In this document: positions 13,701 to 25,700 of the stretch, in pieces
How the letters are laid out: the number at the start of each line of letters is the position of its first letter
Numbering within the stretch: position 1 is the first letter of the stretch
Source of the DNA: Cudoniella acicularis
Lineage: Eukaryota > Ascomycota > Leotiomycetes > Helotiales > Helotiaceae
Direction: 5' to 3'
NCBI GenBank assembly: GCA_013054445.1
Contig: JAAMPI010000069.1
Coordinates: 1-64,000, forward strand
Length of the DNA stretch: 64,000 bases
Position numbers and translations under genes: made by a program
The notes under the pieces: model-generated
The model's database searches: none
Seen by the model: the letters and a program-made list of their open reading frames with translations, nothing else
What the model was told of the DNA's origin: nothing

Positions 13701-16700
13701 AGAAGATCAAACACCGGAGGACCTAGAGCAACAACGAAGTCGTGCTCTGGAAGTCCTATCAGGTGAACCACGTAATGACGATCAACCCGCTGATGAATTT
13801 TTCTTCACAAAATTAAAGAAAGATAAGAAGGGCAAGTCGAAAGGCAAGGGACTTTCTCGCTCTTCCACACAAGACGATCTTACTCTACCTGAAGCCAGTA
13901 GTGAAGCCATGCCAGAGCTGCCTGCCTTGGTTACTGCTGACGAAGAAGAATTTTTTATGCCGAAGTCCAAGAAGGATAAGAAAAAGGATAAAAAGAAAGG
14001 CAAGGCTTCTGCATGGGAACCAGAGCCAGAGGAGAAGCCATTCGAAACTACGGAAGAGAGTCAACGAGAGATTGTCGAATTGTCGCCAGCACTTGTTGAG
14101 AATGAGCCATTCAAGGAGCCAGCCACATCTTCCAAGAAAGGTAAGAAAAAGGACAAGAAAGGCAAGTCAAAGATTGCATGGGAGGAGACCGAAGAGCCAA
14201 CGTCGGAGCTTCCTCAAGAACCCTTACCAGAACCAAGCCAGGAGGTAATTGAAAATGTCACGACGCCAGCTGAATCTCAACCGTTTGAAGATGTTCCCAC
14301 GACGTTTAAAAAGGGTAAGAAGAAGGACAAGAAAGGAAAGTCTAAGATTATCTGGGAACCCGAGGATGCGCCCGTGCCGCAAGATTCAGTCGAATCAACG
14401 GAACTGAATTGTGAGATCGTCGAGGAAGAATCGACGCCTATTGAGTCCACGTCATTTGAGGAAGTGCCTCCTACATCCAAGGCAGGGAAGAAGGGCAAAA
14501 AGGGGAAATCCAAGATCAGTTGGGAGCCTGAGAACGTTCTGCAAGAGTCAGAGGAGCGGATATCTGATATCATTGAACCGAGTCGAGAGGTCCTAGGCGA
14601 CGAGCCATTGCCTAATGAAGCTGAAGCCGCGGACGAGTTCACCCCTTCAAAATCTAAAAAGGATAAGAAAAAGGACAAGAAGAAAGGCAAATCCACCCCA
14701 ATTTTGGAGCCTGAGACGGAGCTTCCAGAATCTTCCCATGATATTCCTCCTGTGGACACTGCACAAATTCATCAAGACATATCTCAAGAAGAAACACAAA
14801 TCACCCAGGAAGCAGAGAGTGATGAGGATGTTTTCCACGATCCGATTGACGAATTTATCGATGAGCAGAAGGAAACAAAGTCTCAGCCAACTACTTCTGA
14901 TGAGTTGTTCAGTGCAGAACAGATTCCTGAGAACTTTAAGGAATCTGTAATGGAGCCCAATCCACCTGAGCAGCCAGTCGAAGAGGAGCCTGAGCCATTC
15001 GTTGTTTCCGAATCTAAGAAGGCCAAGAAGAAGGGCAAGAAATCGAAAGCTTGGAGTGATGAACCCGAGTCGTCGCAGACAGCTACCCCAGATGCCGATC
15101 GAACACTCGAGACCGAGAGCCTTGACCCTACTCCAATCGTTGAGTCTCCAGAAGAATTCGTCACAAAATCTTCTAAGAAGGGAAAGAAAAAGAATCGTAA
15201 ATCTCAAGCCTTTGATCCCGAAGATGCGCCCATTATTCAGACTCCAAATGTTGAGGAGAGTGTATCATCTAAACCTACACCAATGGTTGGACCAGGTGCA
15301 TGGCCAGTAACGCCTGCAATTCCATTGGAGGGTGCGGAAAAGGGTGTCTCCACTATCCCAAGCCCAGGTTACTTTCAGTCCGACGCTGCAGCTCAGAGTT
15401 CCAATGCCGGAGATCTCTCAGATGATGGTCAAAGAAAAGAGCACTTCCCTTCATTTAGCACTGTTCTCCCAGTCGCCACCCTTGCCACCGGCGCAGCTAT
15501 CCTCGCGCATGGTCTGGAGAAGGATGGTTCATCGAAAGATCCCGAGTCTCAGTCATTAGATGCCAATGATCCTGAGCAACCTGCTCCTGATGGCCTTGCA
15601 GCTAGACACAAGGAGGATCAACTCGAGCTTGCGAAGCGGCTCCAGGAGGAGTTTGGTTCAGGTTCCAAAAATGGAAAGAAAGACAAGAAAAAGCGACAAA
15701 GCTTACCTTCTACGCCCGATCCCGAGAGCTCTAGATCGCGTATTGTTGCCGAACCTAGTGATATGCATCCTCGCGCAAGAAGCCTGTCTATTGGTCCCGC
15801 CGCTGAGGGGGATCAGCCTATCCGAGTGTATTCCGAAGGCCAGCTTGAACTTGCTCGCCAGCTAAAAGCCGAATTTGAAAAGGGCAATAAAAAGTCGAGG
15901 AAAGATAAGAAAAAGCGATTAGAAAGTGCTGGCCCGTCGGGTTGGGGTGATACTTCCATAGATCAACCTGCTCAAGAATCTGCGAGTAAAGAGATTGTTG
16001 ATGATGGGTCCAACCAACAGGCGATGGTCGATACGCCTAAGGGCGATGGATTTGCTGCTGGCTATCAGGAAGCTCAGCTGTCTCTCGCACGCCAACTGCA
16101 AGCAGAATTTGGCTCAGGCGCCAAGAAGGGAAAGAAAGACAAGAAGCGGCGAAGCACTTCACAGACTCCTCGAGAAGACTCCCGCGATGAATATTTTGAT
16201 GCACCTCAACCTCAGATCTCGAATGAACCGCGAAACTTCGATTCAGAAAATATCCCCAAATCAAGCATTGCTTCTGACGGCTTGGCAGCTGGTTACAAGG
16301 AAGATCAGCTCGAACATGCTCGACAATTGAAAGAAGAATTCGGAAAGAAGTCTAAGAAAGATAAGAAGCGGAGAAGTACATCTCAGACCCCACTGACTGA
16401 GGAATCACGCGATGCATATTTTGAAGAGCCTCAATCTTTTCTCCCAGATGAGCTACAGCGTGAAGGGAGGCCTCAGATTGTCGAACCTGGCGTTGAAGGG
16501 GCTCGCGATGGTTTAGCGGCGGGTTACAACGAAGGCCAACTTGAGCTTGCGCGACAATTGAAGGAAGAATTCGGATCTGACTCGAAGAAGGGTAAGAAGG
16601 GCAAGAAAGACAAGAAGCGCCAGAGTTTATCTCGCACGCGGACTGAGGACGATTTCTCTTCCGATATGCCTACAGAGGAGCAAGCATCCGCTGAGGTTGG

Positions 16701-19700
16701 GGAGAGCTCCAGCGGACCAATTGCTGCAGAACCCGAGGACGAATTTGCCCCTGTTGAGAAAAAGTCGAAGAAAGATAAGAAGGGCAAGAAGCGTGAGAGC
16801 CTGCTTCGAAGTACAACTGATGACAACTTCTCTTTGGACACTCCCCAGCTCGACGATGCGCAAAATCATGAGGCTGAGCCCGAGGTTTTAACATCGCAAC
16901 TCGAAACTAGTTCTTCAGTTCCTGAACCTACCGCTGAGGATGACTCTTTCTTTAGTTCCAAAAAGTCCAAGAAGGATAAGAAGAATAAGAAGCGCGAAAG
17001 TCTACTTCAAAGTAATACCGACGACGTCCCCGAAGCTTCTCAATTTGAAGTTGTCCAAGAACCGACAATTGAGACCGAAGAACCTGCCCAAATTCCTGAG
17101 CCTGAAGATGGCTTTGGTTTCAGTACAAAAAAGTCCAAGAAAGATAAGAGAGGAAAGAAACGCGAAAGTCTATTGAGAAGCAACACCGACGACGTCCCAG
17201 AAGCTTCGCAATCTGAAACCGTCCAAGAACGCGAGTTGGAATCCGACATCCCTACGCCTCAAGTCGAAGCACCCGCACCTGCTGCCGAACCCGGGGACGA
17301 ATTTGCATTTGTATCTAAGAAGTCAAAGAAAGGCAAGAAGCGAGAAAGCTTACTTCCAAGTGCAAGCGATGATATTGCCGAACCCTCTCTATCTGAAGCT
17401 GTTGTAGAACGCGAGGTTGAACCAGAAATTCCTACGCCTCAACCTGAAGAACCTCAATCCGAAGCCGTTCTAGAACGTGAGGTTGAGTCAGAAATCCTAA
17501 CACCTCAACCTGAAGAACCTACGCCTGAGGTTCCTGGCGATGAGTTTGCTTTTGTCTCTAAAAAGTCCAAAAAAGATAAGAAAGGCAAAAAACGGGACAG
17601 CCTTCTTCCAAGCGCAAGTGATGATATCGTCGAAGCCTCCCCATCTGAAGCTGTTATAGAACGCGAGGTTGAACCAGAAATTTCCACGCCTCAACCTGAA
17701 GAACCTCAATCTAAAGCCGTTCTAGAACGTGAGGTTGAGTCAGAAATCCTAACACCTCAACCTAAAGAACCTACGCCTGAGGTTCCTGGCGATGAGTTTG
17801 CTTTTGTCTCCAAGAAGTCCAAAAAAAGNTAAGAAAGGCAANAAACGGGACAGCCTTCTTCCAAGCGCAAATGATGATATCGTCGAAGCCCCCCCATCTG
17901 AAGCTGTTGTAGAACAAGACGCTGAACCGGAAATTTCCACGCCTCAATCAGAAGAACCTGCGCCCGAGGTTGCTGATGACGAATTTGCTTTTGTCTCTAA
18001 GAAGTCCAAGAAAGAGAAAAAGAGCAAGAAACGCGACAGTCTATTGCCGAGTGCCACTGACAATAACTTGCCTTCCGAAGATGTTGATGCCCCTCGAGAT
18101 ATCGAAACTACCGCCTTGGAGGAACCGGTAGAATCTGTGGCAGCTGATGAGCCTCTTCCAGAATCAGAGTCTTTACCCGCGATTGAGGAACCTGTATCCG
18201 AATCCAAGGATGAGCTCGAATTCGCGATGAAGAAGTCAAAAAAAGACAAGAAAGGCAAAAAGCGCGAAAGCCTCCTTCAAAGCGCAACTTGGGATAGTGT
18301 GCCGACAGAGGCCATTCCAGATTTGCTGAAATTTTCAAGATGATATTGTCCCGGAACCATCGCAGACGGAGGTTGAAGGGGCCGTATCCGAGATCCAAGA
18401 GCCGAAAGATGATTTCGAGTTCACGATGAAGAAGTCAAAGAAGGACAAGAAGAATAAAAAGCGTGAAAGTCTCCTTCAAAGCGCAACTGAGGATAGCGTT
18501 GCTTCGGGGTCTGGCCCATCTGCTGAAATTCAGGAAAATCGAGAATTAGATGTCTCTCAGTCTGATCTTGTTCAAGAACCCGAAACTTCTGAACCCAAGG
18601 ATGATCTCGATGAATCCACGGCTAAGAAGTCTAAAAAGGACAAGAAGAGCAAGAAGCGAGACAGCCTCCTTCATAGTACGACCGATGAAGCGCTGGATAC
18701 TTCCAGTAAAGATGTCAAGCAAGCGCCGGAAATTGATCTTCCTACCCAACCACCACTGAGCGAGGCCATTGTTGACGAGCCCAAGGATCATTTTGAGGAG
18801 TTCAGTACAGAGAAGTCCATAAATGACAATGAGGGACAAAAGTCAGAAAGACTTGGTGACGTAGACGCGCCCTCGGACTTTCAAGCTGAAAATTCAAAAT
18901 CGATCGAAGATATCGGGGTTCCTCAACCAGATTTTGCACAAGAGCCTCTGAGCCAGCCTGTTGTCGACGAACGTAAGGAGGATCTCGAGTTCAGCATGAA
19001 GAAGTCCAAGAAAGACAAGAAGGGCAAAAAGCGGGAAAGCTCTCTTCCTCCTCTGGCAGACTCCGAGAGCGCTGGCAAAGAATTGGATGCGCTAGAACAG
19101 TCCGAGAGTGCTATCGTTCAAGAGCCTGAAGTTATTACGGAGCCGGTTTCGACACAACCTGAAGAGGAGTTCACCTTCACTAGAAAGAAATCGAAGAAAG
19201 ACAAAAAGGGCAAGAAACGAGATAGCTCCATTCCTGCCGCATCAAACGATGAGCCTTCTTCCGATAGTATTAACAAGGAGCTTGAAATCGAACCCCCCGC
19301 TGTTCTCCCTGTAGATTACTCGATTGCTACTCCTGATGAACCGATATATGCACCCGCTGACGATGACGGCTTTGCGTTCTCTACCAAGAAATCAAAGAAA
19401 GACAAAAAGAGCAAGAAGCGAGACGGCTCTATTCCTGCAGCATCAAGCGATGAGCCTCCTTCCGATAGCAGAAGCCAGGATCTCAATGAGATTGAGAAAT
19501 CTCAGGAGATACCAGCAGATGACATGGCCACTCCCGACGAACCAGAGTCGGCGCTTCCCGAGGAAGAATTTTCTTTCCCTGCCAAAAAATCGAAAAAGGA
19601 TAAGAAGGGCAAGAAACGAGATAGCCTCATTCCCCCGGCAGCGGAACCTGAGCCTTCTTCGGAGACTATTAGCAAAGAGATCGACAGCTCAGCGGATACC

Positions 19701-22700
19701 AAAGACACATCTTTTGACGCCGCTCCTTCCACTGATGAGCCAATGACTGCTCCACCTGAGGATGAATTCTTGTTCTCGCCAAAAAAGTCTAAGAAGGACA
19801 AGAAGAAACGCCAAAGTCTTTTGACCCATGATGAAACTTCCGCCAAGGAGGAATTCAAAGCTAGCGGAGCCTCAATTTCATTGAATGAGGAGCCCTTGGC
19901 TATCGAAGAAGCCGCCAGTCAAGCTTCAGATGCCTTTGAGTTCACATCTAAGAAATCTAGGAAGGATAAGAAGAAGAGAGGTAGCTTACTTCAATCTTCG
20001 ACATTTGATGAGAACCCGGAAGATAGCCAAGTTGTCGCTGAAAAAGAACTTGAGACTCTCTCGGCTGCTGTGCCAGATGATGGATTTGAAGTTGCTTCCA
20101 AGAAATCGAAAAAGGACAAGAAGCGTCAAAGCACGCAGGAGACCTTCGAGCCAGAGCAAATCCCAAGAAATGTCGAAGAGTCCGGAATTTCGCAGTCAGA
20201 ATATACCCATGATCTTGCAGCTGGCGACCAGGAACGGGCTCTACCGACCAATGAAGCTGTTCCTGTTCTTGACTCTGAAAATCTTGACCAATCTCACAGC
20301 GAGGAAACAATCACCGTTCAGCCGTCGACTGAGATACCTGGCAAGCAGGAAGATTCGTTCGAAGATTTTGAATACGGCAATTCTTCTAAGGGCAAGGCTT
20401 TAGAGAAAGCCGATGCATCCGAACCTTCTAGTATATCGACACCTCTGGCACCCCTCACCGACTTAACAATAGCGCCAAGTGAGCTTATGCAGTCAAAAGA
20501 AATTTCATCGAGCGAGGATTTAGTTGCCGAAGAGTTGCGGGTCCCGGCTACACCGCTAGATGTCGAGGGCACTGGAGTGTGGGATTCTTTCTCGACCAAT
20601 AAATCCAAAAAGGACAAGAAAAAGCGAAAAGATCTGCCGTTCGAATCTGAGGAAGCATCAGGAATCTCAACTCCTCTCGACGACATTCCGGAAACTATTT
20701 CAAAGACCATCCCTGAATCCGAAATCTCTGTTGAGACCGTCTTGGAGAGGCCTGTGATCTCTGAAGAATCTGCTAGTCTTTCGTTAGACACCGAGGCTCC
20801 GTCTGGCATGCAAGAAATCATTCAGGGACCAGGGGACGATGAATGGGCGAGTTCAAGCAAGAAACCCAAAAAGGATAAAAAGAAGCGCAAGTCTGGTATT
20901 TCGACGCCAATTGAAAGCGTGCCCGAGCAGTCTGCGAGCATAGAGGAGCCGACTTTTATTGAAGCATCAAGATCCATTGAAGAACCTTCTACTATCCAGG
21001 AACCTTCTAGCAGGCAAGAGGTCGCTCCTGATGCAGCTGATGATGAGTGGACTTCAAGCAAGAAATCAAAGAGGGACAAGAAGAAACGAAAGTCAGGCCT
21101 GTCAACTCCGTTTGAGGATATTTCGGAGCAAGCCAAGGAAGTCGAATTGCCTCTTGATACGATAGAGGCAAGTTCTTTTACTGCCAAAGAAGCTGAGCAA
21201 CTTCCCATTGAGGATTCGTCGATTCTCATCACATCAGAGACAAGCCAGGAACCGACGTTTGATGATTGGGCACCTTCCAAGAAGTCTAAAAAGAACAAGA
21301 AGGCCAGATCTGGTATCTCCACGCCAATTGAAAGCTTGCCGGAATTCTCTGAAGCCATCCAAGAGCCGATTGATATTGCCCAATCCTCCTCCATCACTGC
21401 AAAAGATATCGTGGAAGAGCCCGCTGAGATTGGAGAATCGCGCAACTTTGCCACTCATGATTCGGTCACGGAACCAGTAGAAGATGAATGGGCTCCCGTC
21501 AATAAGAAATCCAAGAAAGAGAAGAAACGAAAATCTGGCATTTCTACGCCTGTTGAGACTGTTCCTGATATTTCTGACACAATTCAAACACCTCTACCCA
21601 CAGTCGTAAAGGAAATTGTCACTAAGCCTGTTGCAATCGAGGAATCGCCGATCGACACTCAAGAGCCTGTCGTTGAACCCGTCCAAGAGCAAGCTAATGA
21701 CGAATGGGCGCCTGTCAACAAGAAATCAAAGAAGGAAAAGAAACGCAAATCTGGTGTATCTACGCCAATCAACAATTTTCCCGAACAACCCGAGGTGATG
21801 GAAGGACCCGCTGATCATGCGCAATCATCGTTTGCAATAACTTCAAGGGATCTTGTTGCAGAACCAGTTCAGGTCGAGGATTCTCTGGCTCCAGTCTCTA
21901 AAGAGTCAGTCCAAGAAGCAGAAGGTGAACGGGCTCCAATCGCCTCCAAGGATGAAGAGGTGATTGAACCTGTTAAACCTGTTCAAGAACCCCTAGAGCC
22001 AATTTCCCAGAAGACAAATGATGATTTCGTGCAACTGCCTTTCCAAACCGATGGGCAGTCCACAGAGCCTATGGAAGATGAATGGGCTTCAGCGCCTTCA
22101 AAAAAGTCGAAGAAAGACAAAAAGAAGCGGAAGTCGGGTGTATCTACGCCAATGGAAGAGATGCCAGAGTCATCCAAGCCTGCTGAACCTGTGGATGATC
22201 TTCCTATCATTTCAACTATTCCAGCTAAAGAGGTAGTCGAAAAGACAGTCGAGCCAACGCGGGAACCTGAAACACCAGCCGACAATGAATGGGCTGCTGC
22301 TCCGACCAAGAAGTCCAAAAAAAGACAAGAAGCACAAGTCAGGTCTCTCTACGCCCATCGAAGACACTACCGAGTCATCTAAATCTACTGAACTTATAAA
22401 GGAGGTTCCTCTCATCCCATCGGAAGATGCTGTCGAAAAGACATTCGAGCCGGAGCAGCTTCCTGAGAGTACTGTCGAGGATGAATGGGCTGCCGCTCCT
22501 TCCAAGAAATCCAAAAAGGAAAAGAAGCGCAAATCAGTCGCCTCAACGCCATTGGAAGAGTCGCCAGAGTCACCTACACCTGCTGAGGAGCCTGTGGAGC
22601 AGCAAATTCCTGTCCTATCGGAAAATGTCATCGAAAGGGTATTCGATCCAGCGGAGATACCAGAAACCCTAGCCGACGATACGTGGGCTATTCCTTCTTC

Positions 22701-25700
22701 CAAAAAATCCAAGAAAGATAAGAAGCGCCAGTCAGGAGTATCCACGCCACTAGAAGAGCCGGAGTCATCTAAACCTGCCGAGGAGCCTACAGAAGAGCAA
22801 ATTTCTGCTATTCCATCAGAAAATGTCGTCGAAAGGGCACTCGAGCCGGAGGAGCTGCCTCAAGAACCTGCCGACGATGAATGGGCACCCACTCTATCCA
22901 AAAAATCTAAAAAGGACAAGAAACGCAAATCAGGATTGCCAACGGCATTGGATACAGTTTCCGAACCTGCTCAACCGGCCGTGGAATCGATCGAGAAAGA
23001 GATGCCAACTTCTTCCGAAAATGTGATCGAAAAGTCAATCGAGGTCGAAGAGGCACCCAAAAAACCAGCCGAGGACGAGTGGGCGCTACCCTCATCTAAG
23101 AAATCAAAAAAGGACAAAAAACGCAAATCGGGCCTTTCAACTCCATTAGATGAAGTTCCAATAGATACTGCGCCTGTCGAGGAGCCTATTGTCACCAGCA
23201 CATCGGAACATGTTCTTGAGGAGTCTAACCCGGTTCCGCAACCCGTTGACGATGATTGGGCCCCAACTCCTTCCAAGAAATCGAAGAAAGACAAAAAGAA
23301 AGCCAAATCCGGCATTTCGACGCCAACGGAAGAAGTTCTAGAGAAAACCAGCCCAATTGACGAAGAAATTGCGCAGCCAGTGTCCATCCTGCCTTCTTCA
23401 AGTCGAGCAGAGGAACCCCAAATCGTACAAGAGCCTGTGGAGGACAATTGGGCCCCGATTCCCTCCAAGAAATCCAAGAAAGATAAGCGCAAATCTAGCA
23501 TTTCAACGCCGGTAGAAGATCTGGAAAAATCTGTTCCGGTAACTGAGCGCGAATCACCACCCGATGCCAGATTAGACGATTCTGTTCAAAGCCCATCGGT
23601 GGTTGAGGAAGTGGGTGTATCATATCAAGAGGCCGTCACCGAAATCGAAAAGCCATCTGATCCGGAGCACTTACCCTCTATTAGCAACAAGGATGACATC
23701 CTTTACCAAAACCTTGAGGATGAATCGTCTGCCCCAATTACTTCGAGGGAAATTGTTGACGAGCCTACCAAATCAATCGAGTCAACAGTTCCTGCACAAT
23801 TGGCCGCCGCTGCCTTAGGGTATGCCGCGGAGAAGGCGATCGAGATGCCATCGCCAGCTGTAGTCGAACGCGATGTAGCCGAGGAAAATGCCAAGCCTGA
23901 AACTGAGGCGATTCCTATTCCTGAGTTATCAAAAGAACCTGTTGAAGAGATCCCAGAGGAAGAGGCTTCGTACTCACTCAAGAAGTCGAAGAAAGACAAG
24001 AAAAAGCGTAAATCTTTACTTTCGACACCTGCAGAGGATATTCAAGAAAAGGCTCCAATAATCGAAGAGGCCCCAAAGCTAGACTCAAGCTCCGTCGCTC
24101 CTGAACCTCAGATAACACCAACGAATGATCTTGAGGCTCGACCCATTGAGACTCCTGCATTTGACGATGAAAACAAAAACAAAGATTTCACTAGAGAATT
24201 GGGCGCTGCCAATGAATCGAGCTTCCTTCCATCCACCAAGGAAATGGCCAAGCCCACAAAAACCCCGAAGGATATTCCTCAGGAGCAAGAAGATGAGTGG
24301 GCCGTTCCGTCGTCTAAAAAATCAAAGAAGGACAAGAAGAAGCGCAAATCCGGTGCGTCAACTCCAATTGAGGAGATGATCTCAAGTGGCCCATCCGAGC
24401 CCCAAAACATTGACAGCAAAATTTCCGAAGAACCAATTCAACAGCCTATCTATGAGGAGCCAGCCGAGATTGAACCTGTCATCCAGGAACCAATAGTTGA
24501 GAACATTGAGAAGGATCAAGGGGAGGTAGATGATGGATTTGGATTCGTTGCTAAGAAATCAAAGAAGGATAAGAAGGGAAAGAGGGCGTCTCGAGGTAAT
24601 TCAGTGAGTGAGGTGAAGGATATTTCTCCAAAAACATCAGCAATTCCATTGGAGAGTGGTGCAGGGGGTGAGAAGCCAAGTTCTGAGATAAAGGAGACGA
24701 CAGAGGAGGCAAGAGGCGATTTCATGGACAAGGGTAAGGATGTTCAAGTTGACGAGATGGAAGGGTTTTCTGGTGGACTTTCACGGGCGGGGTCGAAGAA
24801 GGATAAGAGAAAACGGCAAGCAACCACGGATGCAAATATGACGGACGGCACCGGGGCGAAGCTCCCGTTGATATCTTGGGCGGATGATGTAGAGGAAGCG
24901 GAGGTTGAGAGGAAGTTACCAGTCATTGAGGATATCGCCAAGGACGAGTCGCTATCCCACATTGCAAGAACAACCGAATCTTCTCCGATAGATGATTTTG
25001 TTAGGCCTACCAAGAAGGGCAAGAAAGGAAAGAAGAGACAATCAGGACTATTAGAGTCCCCTTCATTCGCAGAGTCTTCAAGCTCTCCAACTATCGACGA
25101 GACACCAAAGGAGCAAAGCATCATACCTGCCACGGCCGCGTTGGGTGCCGGTACAATTCTCGCTGGCGCTGCAATATTGAGTCGTTCAGACGATACGAAG
25201 AATGAGTCAACAGCCGGAAGCAATTCAAAGACAGAAGAGAAAGAGGTGCCAGTGAGGAAATTATCGAAGAAAGAAAAGCGCAAGATGAGCATTGATCGTA
25301 GAACGCCGAAGGATGACATATTTGACCACGATGCTTTGTGGGAAGGTGCCGAACCCAAGGAATTCGAGGAATCTAAAGACGCACAAGACGATGATGGTGA
25401 TGGATTTTGGTCTGCGCCGCAAGAAGACGAGGAAAATCAATCAAGAGAAATTTCATCGCACGATATCGAGGGCAGAGAGCCAACAATATCTCTCGAGGCG
25501 CCACGTCCCACGACAATGATAAATGCAGGTCCCATTTCACCACCGCAGTCCCCAGATTTTATGCAACATGCCAGCCAACCCACAACGTCTGGGCCACCAG
25601 ATATTTTCGCACGTCAGCAGAGGAGCATTGACCTTCTACCAGTTGAGAATACCCCACCAATCACCCGACAACACACGTCTTCGCCATCGAGCCACGTTGA

